Shown: piece after piece, positions 1 through 8,621 of the stretch
Layout: each line of letters begins with the position of its first letter
How positions within the stretch are numbered: position 1 is the stretch's first letter
Assembly: GCF_023156535.1 (NCBI RefSeq)
Contig: NZ_JALNMH010000010.1
Location: forward strand, 169,504 to 233,503
DNA length: 64,000 bases
Reading direction: 5' to 3'
From: Pseudomarimonas salicorniae
GTDB taxonomy: Bacteria > Pseudomonadota > Gammaproteobacteria > Xanthomonadales > Xanthomonadaceae
Notes under the pieces: model-generated
Seen by the model: only the letters and a program-made list of their open reading frames with translations
The model's database searches: none
Told to the model about the DNA's origin: nothing
Position numbers and translations under genes: made by a program

Positions 1-1
1 C

Positions 2-439
2 TTCGTTGCGCCGATGCCCGGCTACCTCTCGCGCGGCGGCGCCCATGTCCAGGAGCTGGCGCTCGTGCGGGTGCGCGACGGCTACCAGCTTGAGTTCCGC
101 CACGCCCAGCTCAACGGCTTCGACCCGGTCCTCGGCTTCGATCCCGAGCAGGAGCCGGTGGTGCTGATCGACGGCATCAGCGATGCCGCCTTCTCGTTCC
201 GTCGCGTCGAGCCCGAGGGCGGGCTGTCCGGGTGGATGGCCGAATGGGACGAACCGCAGTCGCTGCCGCTGATGCTGCGCCTCGAGATCGAGTTCGACAG
301 CGCCGATCAGCGCAGCTGGCCGGAATTCGAGGTCGCGAGCCTGGCCGCCTCGGCCGGGCTGGGGCTGGGCATGGGTTCCGGGCAACTGGGTCGCGGCGGC
401 TCGATGCGGCGTCCTCCCCGACCGCGTGACAGCCAATGA
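2..439 (+). CDS. gspJ: Type II secretion minor pseudopilin GspJ (5' end missing)
   Basis: The frame is open to the left edge of the window, so the prepilin signal and N-terminal helix lie outside it. The visible C-terminal 145 residues have the GspJ globular-domain pattern: an early strand like QELALVRVRDGYQLEFR, then a D-x-I-x-D-A-A-F-S-F-R segment, then 'PLMLRLEIEFD'. GspJ is a minor pseudopilin that forms the tip complex of the periplasmic pseudopilus with GspK, GspI and GspH. The tail is Gly/Ser-rich (LGLGMGSGQ...), a common variable ending. The stop overlaps the gspK start by 4 nt (ATGA), so the two are translationally coupled. Family assignment relies partly on position in the J-K-L-M-N-D order. 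Confidence 0.85.
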   Translation, partial: FVAPMPGYLSRGGAHVQELALVRVRDGYQLEFRHAQLNGFDPVLGFDPEQEPVVLIDGISDAAFSFRRVEPEGGLSGWMAEWDEPQSLPLMLRLEIEFDSADQRSWPEFEVASLAASAGLGLGMGSGQLGRGGSMRRPPRPRDSQ

Positions 440-1326
440 TCGCGACCCAGCGCGGCGCCGCGTTCCTGATCGTGATGTGGTTGCTGGCCCTGCTGGCGAT
501 CATCCTCGGCGCATTCGCCCTGCTGGCCCGCAGCGAGCGGCTGCAGGCCCGCCATCTGTATGACACCACCCAGGCCCGCTATGCGGCCGAGGCCGGCGTG
601 CACCGCGCGGTGTTCGCCATGGCGATTCCTGACCCTACCCAGCGCTGGGTGCCCGACGGCCGGCCGTACACGATAGAGTTCGGCGGCGCACAGATCGAGG
701 TCGAGGTCACCGACGAGACCGGCAAGATCGACCTCAACTCGGTCGACGTCACCGTGCTCTCGCAGTTCCTGATGGGCTTCGAGCTGCCGCTCGACGAGGC
801 CAACGCGCTGGCGGCGGCGATCATCGACTGGCGCGATCCCGACGATCTGGTCACCCTGAACGGCGCCGAGATCGAGGAGTACGAGGCGGCCGGACTCGAC
901 TACGGCCCGCGCAATGCGCCCTTCGAGCTGATCGCCGAGGTCCAGCAGGTGCTGGGAATGAACTATGCGCTCTTCGAGCAGGTCGCACCGTACCTCACGA
1001 TCTACTCGGGTCTTGCCATGCCCAATCCTTCCTTTGCCGCCGCCCCCGTCCTGCAGGCCCTTCCGGGCATGGACCCGGCGCTGGCCGAGCAGGCGCTGGC
1101 CGCGCGATTCGGTTTCGATCCGGTCCTTGGCGGCGATCCCGTGGCGATGCCGGACGGCACGCCCCTCGTGGTCACTGCCGGCAGCGGCACGTATAGTATT
1201 AGGTCGCGCGCCCGCCTCCCGAACGGTGCCTGGACCGAACTGGACACCGCGGTCCGGCTTGGGGGCGTGCCGATTTCCGGGCTTGCCTTCTCCGTCCTCC
1301 GCTGGCAGGACGGCGCCCAGCCGTAG
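436..1326 (+). CDS. gspK: Type II secretion minor pseudopilin GspK
   Basis: GspK caps the pseudopilus tip. The 296-aa protein starts with a short basic leader (MIATQRG) followed by AAFLIVMWLLALLAIILGAF, the type IV-pilin-like hydrophobic helix. The conserved region 'AAEAGVHRAVFAMA' comes next, then 'DETGKIDLNSVD', 'IIDWRDPDD' and 'FELIAEVQQVLGM', the helical GspK core with acidic residues that in characterised GspK bind calcium. Length and motif order are typical. The start overlaps the gspJ stop by 4 nt. The next gene, gspL, probably begins 10 nt after this stop. Confidence 0.9.
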   Translation: MIATQRGAAFLIVMWLLALLAIILGAFALLARSERLQARHLYDTTQARYAAEAGVHRAVFAMAIPDPTQRWVPDGRPYTIEFGGAQIEVEVTDETGKIDLNSVDVTVLSQFLMGFELPLDEANALAAAIIDWRDPDDLVTLNGAEIEEYEAAGLDYGPRNAPFELIAEVQQVLGMNYALFEQVAPYLTIYSGLAMPNPSFAAAPVLQALPGMDPALAEQALAARFGFDPVLGGDPVAMPDGTPLVVTAGSGTYSIRSRARLPNGAWTELDTAVRLGGVPISGLAFSVLRWQDGAQP

Positions 1327-1336
1327 AGATCCCACC

Positions 1337-2467
1337 TTGACGACGCTTCCCTTCGCCGACGCGCTGACGCCGATGCTGGGCCGCCTGAGGGCGCGCTACC
1401 AGCAGTCCCGCCTGCCCGGTTTTCTCGACTGGTGGTTCGGCGAGCTGCGCGGTCTGCTGCCGCAGCGCTGGCAGGCCTATCTCCGGGTCCAGCAGACCCA
1501 GCTCCTGCTGCGCCGCATCGGCGATGTGCTCCACCTGGAGGCCGCTGAAGGCGGTTCCACGGAGACGCTGGGCCAGATCCACGCGGAGTCGCCGCCCGGC
1601 GAACTGCAGCTGAGCGAGCAGGTTGGCGCCGAGGCCGCACGGGCCCCGCGCATCCTGCTGCTCCCCGCCGACGCGGTCCTGGTCCGGCGGCTGTCCTTTC
1701 CGGCCGCCGCGGCAGGCAATGTCCGCTCGCTGGTCGGATTCGAGATCGATCGGCAGACGCCATTCCGCGCCGATCAGGTCGAGTACGACTGTCGGTTGCT
1801 GCCGGCCGAGAAGGGAGCCCGTCAGGTATCGGTGGAGCTGGCCGTAGTGACCCGCGAGCGCCTGGCGTCTGAGCTGGCGGGCCTGGGCGAGCTCGCCCAG
1901 CGGCTCGACGCCGTCGACGTCGCCCGCGAGGGCGGGCGGGCGGGGTTCAACCTGCTGCCCCCGGCCCAGCGGCGCCCGCACGACCATCGCCCCATGCTGA
2001 TCAACCTGGCTCTCGTCGCCTTCAGTGCCAGCCTGCTGCTGCTGGCCATGGGCCAGCTGGTCGAGAACCGCCGCGAGGCCGTGGCCCAGGTCGAGGCCGA
2101 GGTCGAGGCGAGGCGGGTCGAGGCGCGGAGGACCGCCCAACTGCGCAAGACCCTGGAGGAGGCGGCCACCGCGGCCAATTTCCTCGCCGAACACAAGGCT
2201 CAGCGTCCGACCACCATCAGCCTGCTGCGCGACCTGACCGACATCCTGCCTGACGACACTTTCCTGGAACGGCTGACCATCACCGGTGCCGACCTCAGCC
2301 TGACCGTGCAAAGCGGCTCGGCCGCCAAGCTGATCGGCTTGTTCCAGACCTCGGGGCAGTTCGCCGACCCGACCTTGCTCGGCGCCGTGCAGCCCGACTC
2401 GCGCACCGGCAAGGACCGCGCGACGCTGACGGTCAAGGCGATCGACGGCGGGGAGGGCGGGTCATGA
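1337..2467 (+). CDS. gspL: Type II secretion protein GspL (XpsL/PilN-like)
   Basis: GspL is the bitopic inner-membrane assembly factor that links the secretion ATPase GspE to GspM. The protein has about 376 aa. It contains an N-terminal cytoplasmic actin-like part ('RILLLPADAVLVRRLSFP', 'SLVGFEIDRQTPF'), one membrane span near residues 218-237 (LINLALVAFSASLLLLAMG), a long Ala/Glu/Arg coiled coil, and a periplasmic ferredoxin-like domain ('ISLLRDLTDILPDDTFLERL'), as in XpsL. The start is uncertain. I chose TTG at 1337, ten bases after gspK, because it keeps the 'LPGFLDWWFGELRGLLP' region typical of xanthomonad homologues. ATG at 1373 is the alternative. The stop overlaps gspM (ATGA). Confidence 0.85.
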   Translation: MTTLPFADALTPMLGRLRARYQQSRLPGFLDWWFGELRGLLPQRWQAYLRVQQTQLLLRRIGDVLHLEAAEGGSTETLGQIHAESPPGELQLSEQVGAEAARAPRILLLPADAVLVRRLSFPAAAAGNVRSLVGFEIDRQTPFRADQVEYDCRLLPAEKGARQVSVELAVVTRERLASELAGLGELAQRLDAVDVAREGGRAGFNLLPPAQRRPHDHRPMLINLALVAFSASLLLLAMGQLVENRREAVAQVEAEVEARRVEARRTAQLRKTLEEAATAANFLAEHKAQRPTTISLLRDLTDILPDDTFLERLTITGADLSLTVQSGSAAKLIGLFQTSGQFADPTLLGAVQPDSRTGKDRATLTVKAIDGGEGGS

Positions 2468-3078
2468 GTGGCTTTCGCGGAAATCGCCGGGCCAGCCGGG
2501 TGGCTGCGGTCTCCCTGCTCGCCCTCATCCTGCTGCTGGGCTACTTCCTCGGCGTGCACTGGTGGTTCACCGCCCCCTTCCTGGAGGCCCGCGCAGCGCT
2601 GATCGAGGCGCGCGACCAGGAACTGCAGCTGCGCACCGTGGCACAGCTGCGCGAGGAACTGCAGCGCGAGCTGGAGGAAGTGCGGCGCTTCGAAGCCAGC
2701 AACCCGGAGTTTCTGCCGGAAGCCAACTTCGATCTCGCGGCATCGGCGATCATCCAGCGTCTGCAGGCGTTGGTGGACGAGCAGGGGGCGGGCCAGGAAT
2801 GCACCCTCATCAGCCGCTCGCCGTTCCGATCCTCGATCGAGGAGCCGTTCCAGCGGGTCACCATCAAGGTGCGGATCCGCTGTTCGCTCGACCACCTCGC
2901 CCCGGTGGTCCACGGCCTTGAGGCCGGGAGTCCACGGCTGTTCATCAACGAGTTTTCGGTGATCAACCGCGCCGGAATCTACTCGCGTCGACCGCAGGCC
3001 CAGACCCAGGGGCTGATCGATGCAAACTTCGATGTCTATGGCTTCCTTCGAACGGCACCTGCCAGGGAGGGCGCATGA
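2464..3078 (+). CDS. gspM: Type II secretion protein GspM
   Basis: GspM is the small inner-membrane partner of GspL in the secretion platform. This 204-aa protein has a basic N-terminus, one membrane helix at about residues 14-32 (VSLLALILLLGYFLGVHWW), a Glu/Arg-rich coiled coil ('LQLRTVAQLREELQRELEEV'), and a periplasmic domain. The layout fits the XpsM type rather than the shorter enterobacterial GspM. Start and stop overlap gspL and the next gene by 4 nt each, so it sits inside a tightly coupled operon. Assignment is by architecture and position; primary sequence in this family is poorly conserved. Confidence 0.82.
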   Translation: MSGFRGNRRASRVAAVSLLALILLLGYFLGVHWWFTAPFLEARAALIEARDQELQLRTVAQLREELQRELEEVRRFEASNPEFLPEANFDLAASAIIQRLQALVDEQGAGQECTLISRSPFRSSIEEPFQRVTIKVRIRCSLDHLAPVVHGLEAGSPRLFINEFSVINRAGIYSRRPQAQTQGLIDANFDVYGFLRTAPAREGA

Positions 3079-3830
3079 GCGCGGCCAATCATCCATTGCT
3101 CCGCGTGGTTCTCGCCGTCTTCGGCGTCTGGTCGGGCGCCGTGCTGGTCGCGGTCGAGGGCGGCCTCGGAGGGCGCTGGTCGCTGCACCCCGATGCGCCG
3201 GTCGATCCGGATCAGATCCCCGAGGTGAGCCTGGTCAGTGGCGCCGGTGGCGTGGAGGGGTTCGATGCCTACGCCTCGATCGTCCAGCGACCGCTGTTCA
3301 GCGAGGATCGCCGGCCGCTGCCGGCTGATGCCTCCCAGGGCGAGGAGGCCCCGGCGCCGACCGATGTGCCGCTGAACGTGATCGTCACCAGCATCATCAT
3401 CACCGCCGACCGGCGGATCGCCATCGTCACCGACCCGGATTCCAAGCGCAGTCAGTCGGTCAGCGTGGGGGCCGCGCTGGAGGGCGACCTGTCGAGCTGG
3501 AAGCTGAAGGAACTGGAGCCGCGCCGCGCGGTCTTCGAAGGCCCCTCGGGCACCAGCACGATGGATCTGCGCGTGTTCGATGGCCAGGGCGGAGAGCCGC
3601 CGACCCCGATCGTGCAGTCCGCGCCGGCGCCGGCGCCGACCCCGGCATCGCCGGGCGGCGAGGAGGGCGGTGGTGAGAAGTCCGAGACCCCGGGTCGACC
3701 CGAGGGCGCCGTAGTGGTCGAGGCCGACAGCCCCGAGGCGCGGGCGGAGCAGATCCGCCGGCGCATCGAGGAGCGGCGCCGTCAGATGCGAGAAGAGGCC
3801 GAGCGGGCCCATGCCGAGCGCGGCCAATGA
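3075..3830 (+). CDS. xpsN: GspC-like type II secretion protein (XpsN type)
   Basis: This 251-aa bitopic protein probably connects the inner-membrane platform to the secretin, the role of GspC. An N-terminal span (LLRVVLAVFGVWSGAVLVAV) is followed by the motif 'YASIVQRPLFSEDRRPLP', which matches the entry to the GspC homology region, and by a small beta domain ('VPLNVIVTSIIITADRRIAIV'). A Pro/Ala/Gly linker and a charged Arg/Glu C-terminal helix ('EQIRRRIEERRRQM') follow; no PDZ domain is evident. In Xanthomonas the equivalent gene is xpsN and precedes the secretin gene, as here. The last codons overlap the region carrying the gspD ribosome-binding site. Confidence 0.8.
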   Translation: MSAANHPLLRVVLAVFGVWSGAVLVAVEGGLGGRWSLHPDAPVDPDQIPEVSLVSGAGGVEGFDAYASIVQRPLFSEDRRPLPADASQGEEAPAPTDVPLNVIVTSIIITADRRIAIVTDPDSKRSQSVSVGAALEGDLSSWKLKELEPRRAVFEGPSGTSTMDLRVFDGQGGEPPTPIVQSAPAPAPTPASPGGEEGGGEKSETPGRPEGAVVVEADSPEARAEQIRRRIEERRRQMREEAERAHAERGQ

Positions 3831-3835
3831 AGGAG
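3830..3835 (+). promoter_or_regulatory. Ribosome-binding site that decides the gspD start
   Basis: AAGGAG is spaced 6 nt from GTG 3842. The alternative ATG at 3827 has no comparable upstream motif and would place AAGGAG in its first codons. The site overlaps the stop codon of the preceding gene. Confidence 0.7.
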
Positions 3836-3841
3836 AATTTG

Positions 3842-6076
3842 GTGAATCATCGTGTCCTTGTGTCCACCGCGCTGGCCCTGTTGCTGGCCGCCTGCCAGTC
3901 GGCGCCGCCGAAACAGGCCGACCCGTTCAGCGGGGAGAGCTATCTGTCCCGTGCAGAGCAGCGCAGCAGCGCCGCCGAGGGCCAAGGCATGGCCGAGGCG
4001 CTGGGCGGCGAAGCGGCCCAGCCCGCCTCGGCGGATGACGAGCGGCCGATCGAGTCGAAAGCCCCGGGAAGCGGCAGCTTCATCAACCAGCAGGCCGCCG
4101 CACGGGTGCCGCCGCCGGCCGGAAACGTCGGCGAGGTGACCTTCAACTTCGAGGGTGAATCCCTGCATGCGGTGGTCAAGACGATTCTTGGCGAGATCCT
4201 CCAGCAGAACTACGTGATCGCACCCGGCGTGTCCGGCACGGTGACCTTCTCCACCGCCAAGCCGCTGCGCGGCGACCAGGCGCTGTCGATCCTCGAGATG
4301 CTGCTGCGCTGGAACAACGCGACCCTGGTCTGGCAGGACGGCCGCTACACCATCCTGCCGATCGCCCAGGCCCTGCCCGGCAACCTCACCCCTCGCACCG
4401 GCTCGGCGTCGACTGCGCGTGGCTACGAGGTTCGCGCCGTGCCCCTGCAATACATCTCCGCGCTGGAGATGGAGAAGGTGCTCAAGCCCTACGCCAAGCC
4501 CGAGGCGATCGTGAACATCGATCCGGCGCGCAACATGATCGTGCTGGGTGGCACCCGGGAAGAGCTGCAGAACTACCTGCAGACGGTCGAGATCTTTGAC
4601 GTCGACTGGCTGGCCGGCATGTCGGTCGGCATGTACTCGCTGCAGCAGACCGAGGCGGCCAAGGTGGTCACCGAGCTGGAGAAGATCTTCGGCGAGGGCG
4701 GACAGACGCCGATCTCCGGCATGTTCCGCTTCATTCCGCTCGAAGGCGTCAACGGAGTGATGGTGATCACCCCGCAGCCGAAGTACCTGGCCACCATCGA
4801 GGAGTGGCTGCAGCGCTTCGACCTCGGCTCCGGAGAGGCCGGGCAGCGGCTGTATGTGTATGACGTCAAGAACGTCAAGGCGGTTGATCTGGCCGACACC
4901 CTCAACGAGGTTTTCGGATCGGGCGGCGGCTCGCGCAGCGGTCGCAGCTCGGGCGGTGTCGCGCCGGGCCTGCAGCCGGTCCGCATCGGCAGCGCCGGTT
5001 CGCGCAATGCCGGTCAGCCGATCCGCGGCGGCGACGCCAAGCAGGACGGCGGCGGTGGGGCTGGCGCGGGCGCCGGCGGAGGCGATGACTCGGGCGGCGG
5101 GCGCAGCTCGGCAGGCAGCCTTTCGATCGGTGGCTCCGAGGATGTCCGCATTTCCGCGGTGGAAGAGGGCAACGCCCTGCTCGTCCGCGCCACGGCTGCG
5201 CAGTGGGAGTCGATCCGCCGGGTGATCGAGCGGATGGATGCGGTGCCGCTGCAGGTCGCCATCGAGGCGCAGATCATTTCGGTCTCGCTGACCGATGAGC
5301 TGCAGTACGGCGTGCGCTGGTTCTTCGAGAATGCGATCACCGACCAGCTGTTCGGTGAAGGCGCTCGGGATCTCGCCGCGAACCGCCGCATCTGGGGCGA
5401 CCTCGCCGGCTCCATCTCCAATGGTTCCACTTCCTGGACCCTGGTGGGCCCGAATATCGGCGCCCTGGTGAACATCGTCGACAAGCTGACCGATGTCCGA
5501 GTGCTGTCGGCCCCCTCCCTGGTGGTGCTGAACAACAAGGCCGCGTCGATCAACTCCGGTACGCAGATCCCGGTGACCACCACCTCGATCAACCTTGGCA
5601 CCGGGGGCACCAATACCCCGATCGCCAGCACCCAGTACGTGCAGACCGGCATCACCCTCAATGTGACCCCGCGGGTGAATCCGGGCGGCCTGGTTTTCCT
5701 GGAGATCGACCAGGAAGACAGCTCGGCCGGCGCGATCCCCGAGGGGGGTGGCAACCCGCCGATCTCGCAGTCGACGATCCAGACCGAGATCGCCGTGCAG
5801 AGCGGGGAAACCGTGCTGCTCGGCGGCCTGATCAAGCAGACCGACTCCAAGGGGTCCAGCGGCTTCCCGGGCCTCAGCCGGATTCCCCTGGTGGGCGGCC
5901 TGTTCGGCAACCAGTCGCGCAATGTGGCCCGCCAGGAACTGCTGGTCCTGATCACCCCGAAGGTCATCGCCGGGCCCCAGGACACCCGCGCCATCACCGA
6001 CGAGTACAAGAAGCAGTTCCGTGCGCTGACTCCGCTGCGCCGTCTGCTGCCCACCGACGATGCGTCGACGCAATAA
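3842..6076 (+). CDS. gspD: Type II secretion secretin GspD
   Basis: GspD forms the outer-membrane channel of the system. I place the start at GTG 3842, because AAGGAG lies at 3830-3835 with a 6-nt spacer. The upstream in-frame ATG at 3827 has this Shine-Dalgarno inside its own reading frame. The resulting N-terminus is a lipoprotein signal ending in LLLAAC. The N0 domain lies at about residues 100-175 ('TFNFEGESLHAVVKTILGE'), with N1-N3 to about 440. The secretin core carries 'VRVLSAPSLVVLNNKAA', 'NSGTQIPV' and 'GETVLLGGLIKQ'. A Gly/Ser/Arg-rich insert of about 65 residues (nt 4915-5110) interrupts the N-domain region, as in other secretins. Length about 744 aa. It ends the operon before a 39-nt gap. 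Confidence 0.95.
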   Translation: MNHRVLVSTALALLLAACQSAPPKQADPFSGESYLSRAEQRSSAAEGQGMAEALGGEAAQPASADDERPIESKAPGSGSFINQQAAARVPPPAGNVGEVTFNFEGESLHAVVKTILGEILQQNYVIAPGVSGTVTFSTAKPLRGDQALSILEMLLRWNNATLVWQDGRYTILPIAQALPGNLTPRTGSASTARGYEVRAVPLQYISALEMEKVLKPYAKPEAIVNIDPARNMIVLGGTREELQNYLQTVEIFDVDWLAGMSVGMYSLQQTEAAKVVTELEKIFGEGGQTPISGMFRFIPLEGVNGVMVITPQPKYLATIEEWLQRFDLGSGEAGQRLYVYDVKNVKAVDLADTLNEVFGSGGGSRSGRSSGGVAPGLQPVRIGSAGSRNAGQPIRGGDAKQDGGGGAGAGAGGGDDSGGGRSSAGSLSIGGSEDVRISAVEEGNALLVRATAAQWESIRRVIERMDAVPLQVAIEAQIISVSLTDELQYGVRWFFENAITDQLFGEGARDLAANRRIWGDLAGSISNGSTSWTLVGPNIGALVNIVDKLTDVRVLSAPSLVVLNNKAASINSGTQIPVTTTSINLGTGGTNTPIASTQYVQTGITLNVTPRVNPGGLVFLEIDQEDSSAGAIPEGGGNPPISQSTIQTEIAVQSGETVLLGGLIKQTDSKGSSGFPGLSRIPLVGGLFGNQSRNVARQELLVLITPKVIAGPQDTRAITDEYKKQFRALTPLRRLLPTDDASTQ

Positions 6077-6115
6077 CGCCACGCCTCGCCCGATTCTTAG
6101 AAGGAAGACACCCAG

Positions 6116-6553
6116 ATGACCCGTACCGTGCATTTCACCCTGCTCGCCACCGTCCTTCTCCTGCTGACCGCCTGCGCCGGCGGCGTGCGCAAGGCGGCTA
6201 CGCCCGAGGAGCTGATCGCCGACCGCGCGGCCAAGCGATGGGAGGCGGTCCTTGCCGGTGACTGGTCCAAGGCCTACACCTACTTCACCCCCGGCTACCG
6301 GAAGGTCGTGGACGCCAAGTCCTACGAAGCCTCCGCCCTGGCCCGCAATGTGAAGTGGACCGGCGCGCGGGTCACCGAGGTCCGCTGCGATGCGGAGCTG
6401 CCGGACCGCTGCGTGGCCTTTGTCTCCGTCGACTACCAGATCATCGGTGGTGTCCGCGGCGTTCCGGAGCTTGCCTCCACCCAGCTGCTTCGTGAAAGCT
6501 GGTTGAAGGAAGACGGGAATTGGTACCATCTTCCCCGTCGGGCGGGCCGCTAG
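6116..6553 (+). CDS. Putative lipoprotein, function unknown
   Basis: The 145-aa protein has a lipoprotein signal peptide (TLLATVLLLLTAC, lipid-accepting Cys at residue 20). The mature part contains 'AAKRWEAVLAGDWSKAYTYFTPGYRK', 'ARVTEVRCDAELPDRC' with two cysteines, and 'SWLKEDGNWYHLP' near the end. This resembles small NTF2-like/DUF-type outer-membrane lipoproteins, in which a 'W...DGxWY' ending is common, but I do not recognise a named family. An AGAAGGAAG ribosome-binding site lies just upstream. It follows gspD by 39 nt and may be cotranscribed with it, so a role around the secretion machinery is possible but inferred only from position. Confidence 0.7.
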   Translation: MTRTVHFTLLATVLLLLTACAGGVRKAATPEELIADRAAKRWEAVLAGDWSKAYTYFTPGYRKVVDAKSYEASALARNVKWTGARVTEVRCDAELPDRCVAFVSVDYQIIGGVRGVPELASTQLLRESWLKEDGNWYHLPRRAGR

Positions 6554-6585
6554 GAGGGGGGTTGCACCCCACCCGAACGGACCGC

Positions 6586-6615
6586 TTGCTTAACGCGCAA
6601 ACCATGCGCTACCCT
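6586..6615 (+). promoter_or_regulatory. Possible sigma-70 promoter for the abundant secreted protein
   Basis: TTGCTT (6586-6591) and TACCCT (6610-6615) are separated by 18 nt, about 107 nt before the ATG at 6722. The match is moderate. The downstream gene has the codon use of a highly expressed gene, so a promoter of its own is expected in this 168-nt gap. Confidence 0.35.
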
Positions 6616-6721
6616 ACGGCGGCTGTTGCCATCGTCAGAGGAACCTCAAATCGGGTTTCACCGATGCCCAACGTCGTTGCACAGCAGCAGAGCCCTGTTT
6701 CCATATCCATGGAGTGTTGAG

Positions 6722-8491
6722 ATGAAGAAGAACGCACTGACGACGGCCGTCGTCGCTGGCGTCGCTGGCGTTGCCGGTCTCGCCAACGTGGCGACCGCGG
6801 TCAACCTGAATCCGGATGGTCTCGGTCAGGTCCTGATCTACCCGTACTACACCGTTAACGAAGGTCAGGCCTCCCTGATCTCCATCGTTAACACCACCAA
6901 CCAGGCCAAGGCTGTCAAGGTCCGCTTCGTCGAGTCGCTGAACTCGGCCGAAGTCCTCGACTTCAACCTGTACCTGTCCCGCTTCGACGTCTGGACTGCG
7001 GCCCTGACGCAGGACACCAACGGCACCCCCGTGCTGACCACCGCTGACCGTTCGTGCACCGTGCCGGACGTGTTCGCCAACCAGCCGGTTGCTTTCCGTC
7101 CGTTCGAGTTCCAGGAAAACAACTTCGACATCGTCGGCCTGATCGACGCCGTTCGCGTGGGTGGCTCCGGCGGTTCGCTGGTCCCGCTGTCCCCGGAAGA
7201 GCGCATGTCGCAGGGCTACCTCGAAGTGATCGAGATGGGCGTCCTGTTTGACGAAGGCACCGCCTCCTCCTCGTTCCGTCCGGCCACCTGGGCGACCCAC
7301 GGTTCGTCGGGCGTTCCGTCGAACTGCGCCGGCCTCGTGTCCGCGTGGGATTCCGGTGGCGTGTGGCAGTCGATCGATCCGAACAACCAGACCGGTCCGC
7401 GCGGCGTGAACTCGCCGACCGGCGGCCTGTTCGGCTCGGGCGTCATCGTCGACGTCGACTTCGGTCGCGCGCTGACCTACAACGCCACCGCCATCGACGG
7501 CTTCTGGCGCAACACCGGCCTGGCCGTGAACACCGCCACCACCGGTGGTGAGGCTGACCTGCACTTCCGTCCGGGCAGCACCTTCCCGAGCCTCGAGTTC
7601 GCTCGTACCGAAGCTGACGACTCCGCCACCGCGAACATCTTCGCGAATGGTTCGGTCGTCTCGCTGAACTACACCGCCGGCCTGAACGCTGTCTCGGCCG
7701 TGCTGATGTCGGAAGGCATCTTCAACGAGTTCAACATCGAGCAGGGTTTCCTGGGCGCTTCGGAGTGGGTGGTCACCTTCCCGACCAAGCGCGCTCACAC
7801 CTACCAGGCGGCTGCTGCTGCCGGCGAGGCCCAGCGTCCGTTCACCGACGCCGCCGACTCGGAAGCCTCCAGCTCGCTGCGTGACGGCCTGCTGTTCGAC
7901 ACCTACGGCATCTGCGAGACCATCAACACCCTGTTCTTCGATCGCGAAGAGCGGACCCGCGCTCCGGTGGGTTCGGACTTCTCGCCGCCGCGCCCGGGCC
8001 AGGCCCGTGACGCGCTGTGCTGGGAAGCCAACGTTGTTGCGTTCAACCAGACCGTCACCGCTGACGCTCCGACCGCTGTCCTCGGCACCGCTGGCAAGCA
8101 GGGCGCCCAGGGCATCACCGTCGGCACCTTCAGCGCTGGCTGGGTCCGTATGGACTTCAATGCTGCCTCGCGCAACCCGACCTCCGGCCTGTACGACTCG
8201 TACTCGAACTTCCTGGTGTCGAACCCGAATGCCACCACCAACCGTCGCACCGCTCTGGTCGGCCTCCCGGTGCTGGGCTTCTGGGCTGCTGACTACCAGA
8301 ACACCGCGGCTGCCGCGGGCGTTCGTGCGAACTACAGCCAGCTGCACGACCACCGCTACTTCCGTAACGGCTTCCAGCTCCCGGCTGGCACGACTGGTCC
8401 GGCCTACAACGCTCCGCTGTCGGTCGTTGTCGGTGGTGCCCGTCTGATCGGCGCCGACGGTAGCTGCCCGCAGGGCCAGACCTGCTCCTGA
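6722..8491 (+). CDS. Abundant secreted protein, function unknown
   Basis: The start ATG 6722 has GGAG at 6711-6714. The first 26 residues are a Sec signal peptide (MKKNALTTAVVAGVAGVAG..., cleavage after ATA). The 563-residue mature protein is rich in Asn, Thr, Ser, Gly and Phe, low in Lys, and looks like a beta-rich extracellular protein. It opens with 'GLGQVLIYPYYTVNEGQ' and contains 'SLISIVNTTNQAKAVKVRF'. Its codons differ visibly from the neighbours: GGT, GCT, GTT, CGT and GAA are frequent, which normally marks very high expression. It lies directly after a type II secretion operon and before a strong terminator, so it could be a major exoprotein or surface-layer protein. I do not recognise a characterised family. 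Confidence 0.8.
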   Translation: MKKNALTTAVVAGVAGVAGLANVATAVNLNPDGLGQVLIYPYYTVNEGQASLISIVNTTNQAKAVKVRFVESLNSAEVLDFNLYLSRFDVWTAALTQDTNGTPVLTTADRSCTVPDVFANQPVAFRPFEFQENNFDIVGLIDAVRVGGSGGSLVPLSPEERMSQGYLEVIEMGVLFDEGTASSSFRPATWATHGSSGVPSNCAGLVSAWDSGGVWQSIDPNNQTGPRGVNSPTGGLFGSGVIVDVDFGRALTYNATAIDGFWRNTGLAVNTATTGGEADLHFRPGSTFPSLEFARTEADDSATANIFANGSVVSLNYTAGLNAVSAVLMSEGIFNEFNIEQGFLGASEWVVTFPTKRAHTYQAAAAAGEAQRPFTDAADSEASSSLRDGLLFDTYGICETINTLFFDREERTRAPVGSDFSPPRPGQARDALCWEANVVAFNQTVTADAPTAVLGTAGKQGAQGITVGTFSAGWVRMDFNAASRNPTSGLYDSYSNFLVSNPNATTNRRTALVGLPVLGFWAADYQNTAAAAGVRANYSQLHDHRYFRNGFQLPAGTTGPAYNAPLSVVVGGARLIGADGSCPQGQTCS

Positions 8492-8535
8492 TCAGCCCAC
8501 CGATCAGACAGTAGTCTGTAAATAGCAGATGAAAG

Positions 8536-8567
8536 GGGGCGGGACCGACGAGGTCCCGCCCCTCTTC
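8536..8567 (+). terminator. Intrinsic terminator after the secreted-protein gene
   Basis: A perfect 11-bp GC-rich stem (8536-8546 with 8552-8562) encloses the 5-nt loop GACGA and is followed by a pyrimidine-rich CTCTTCATTT. The T-run is weak but the stem is very stable. It lies 45 nt past the stop at 8491, and with a codon-optimised gene upstream a terminator is the likely reading. Confidence 0.75.
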
Positions 8568-8621
8568 ATTTGGTAAAGTGTTGAAGGTGGCACCAGTTCC
8601 GGTGCCGGTTGTGGAGAAGTA

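Noticed and set aside
3827..3841. ATG at 3827 as the gspD start
   Set aside because: The ribosome-binding site AAGGAG (3830-3835) lies downstream of it and serves GTG 3842, which also gives a normal lipoprotein signal.
3782..6529. Long minus-strand open frame of about 915 codons across gspD
   Set aside because: It is antisense to a clear secretin gene; the peptide is Gly/Arg/His-rich low-information sequence typical of GC-rich antisense frames.
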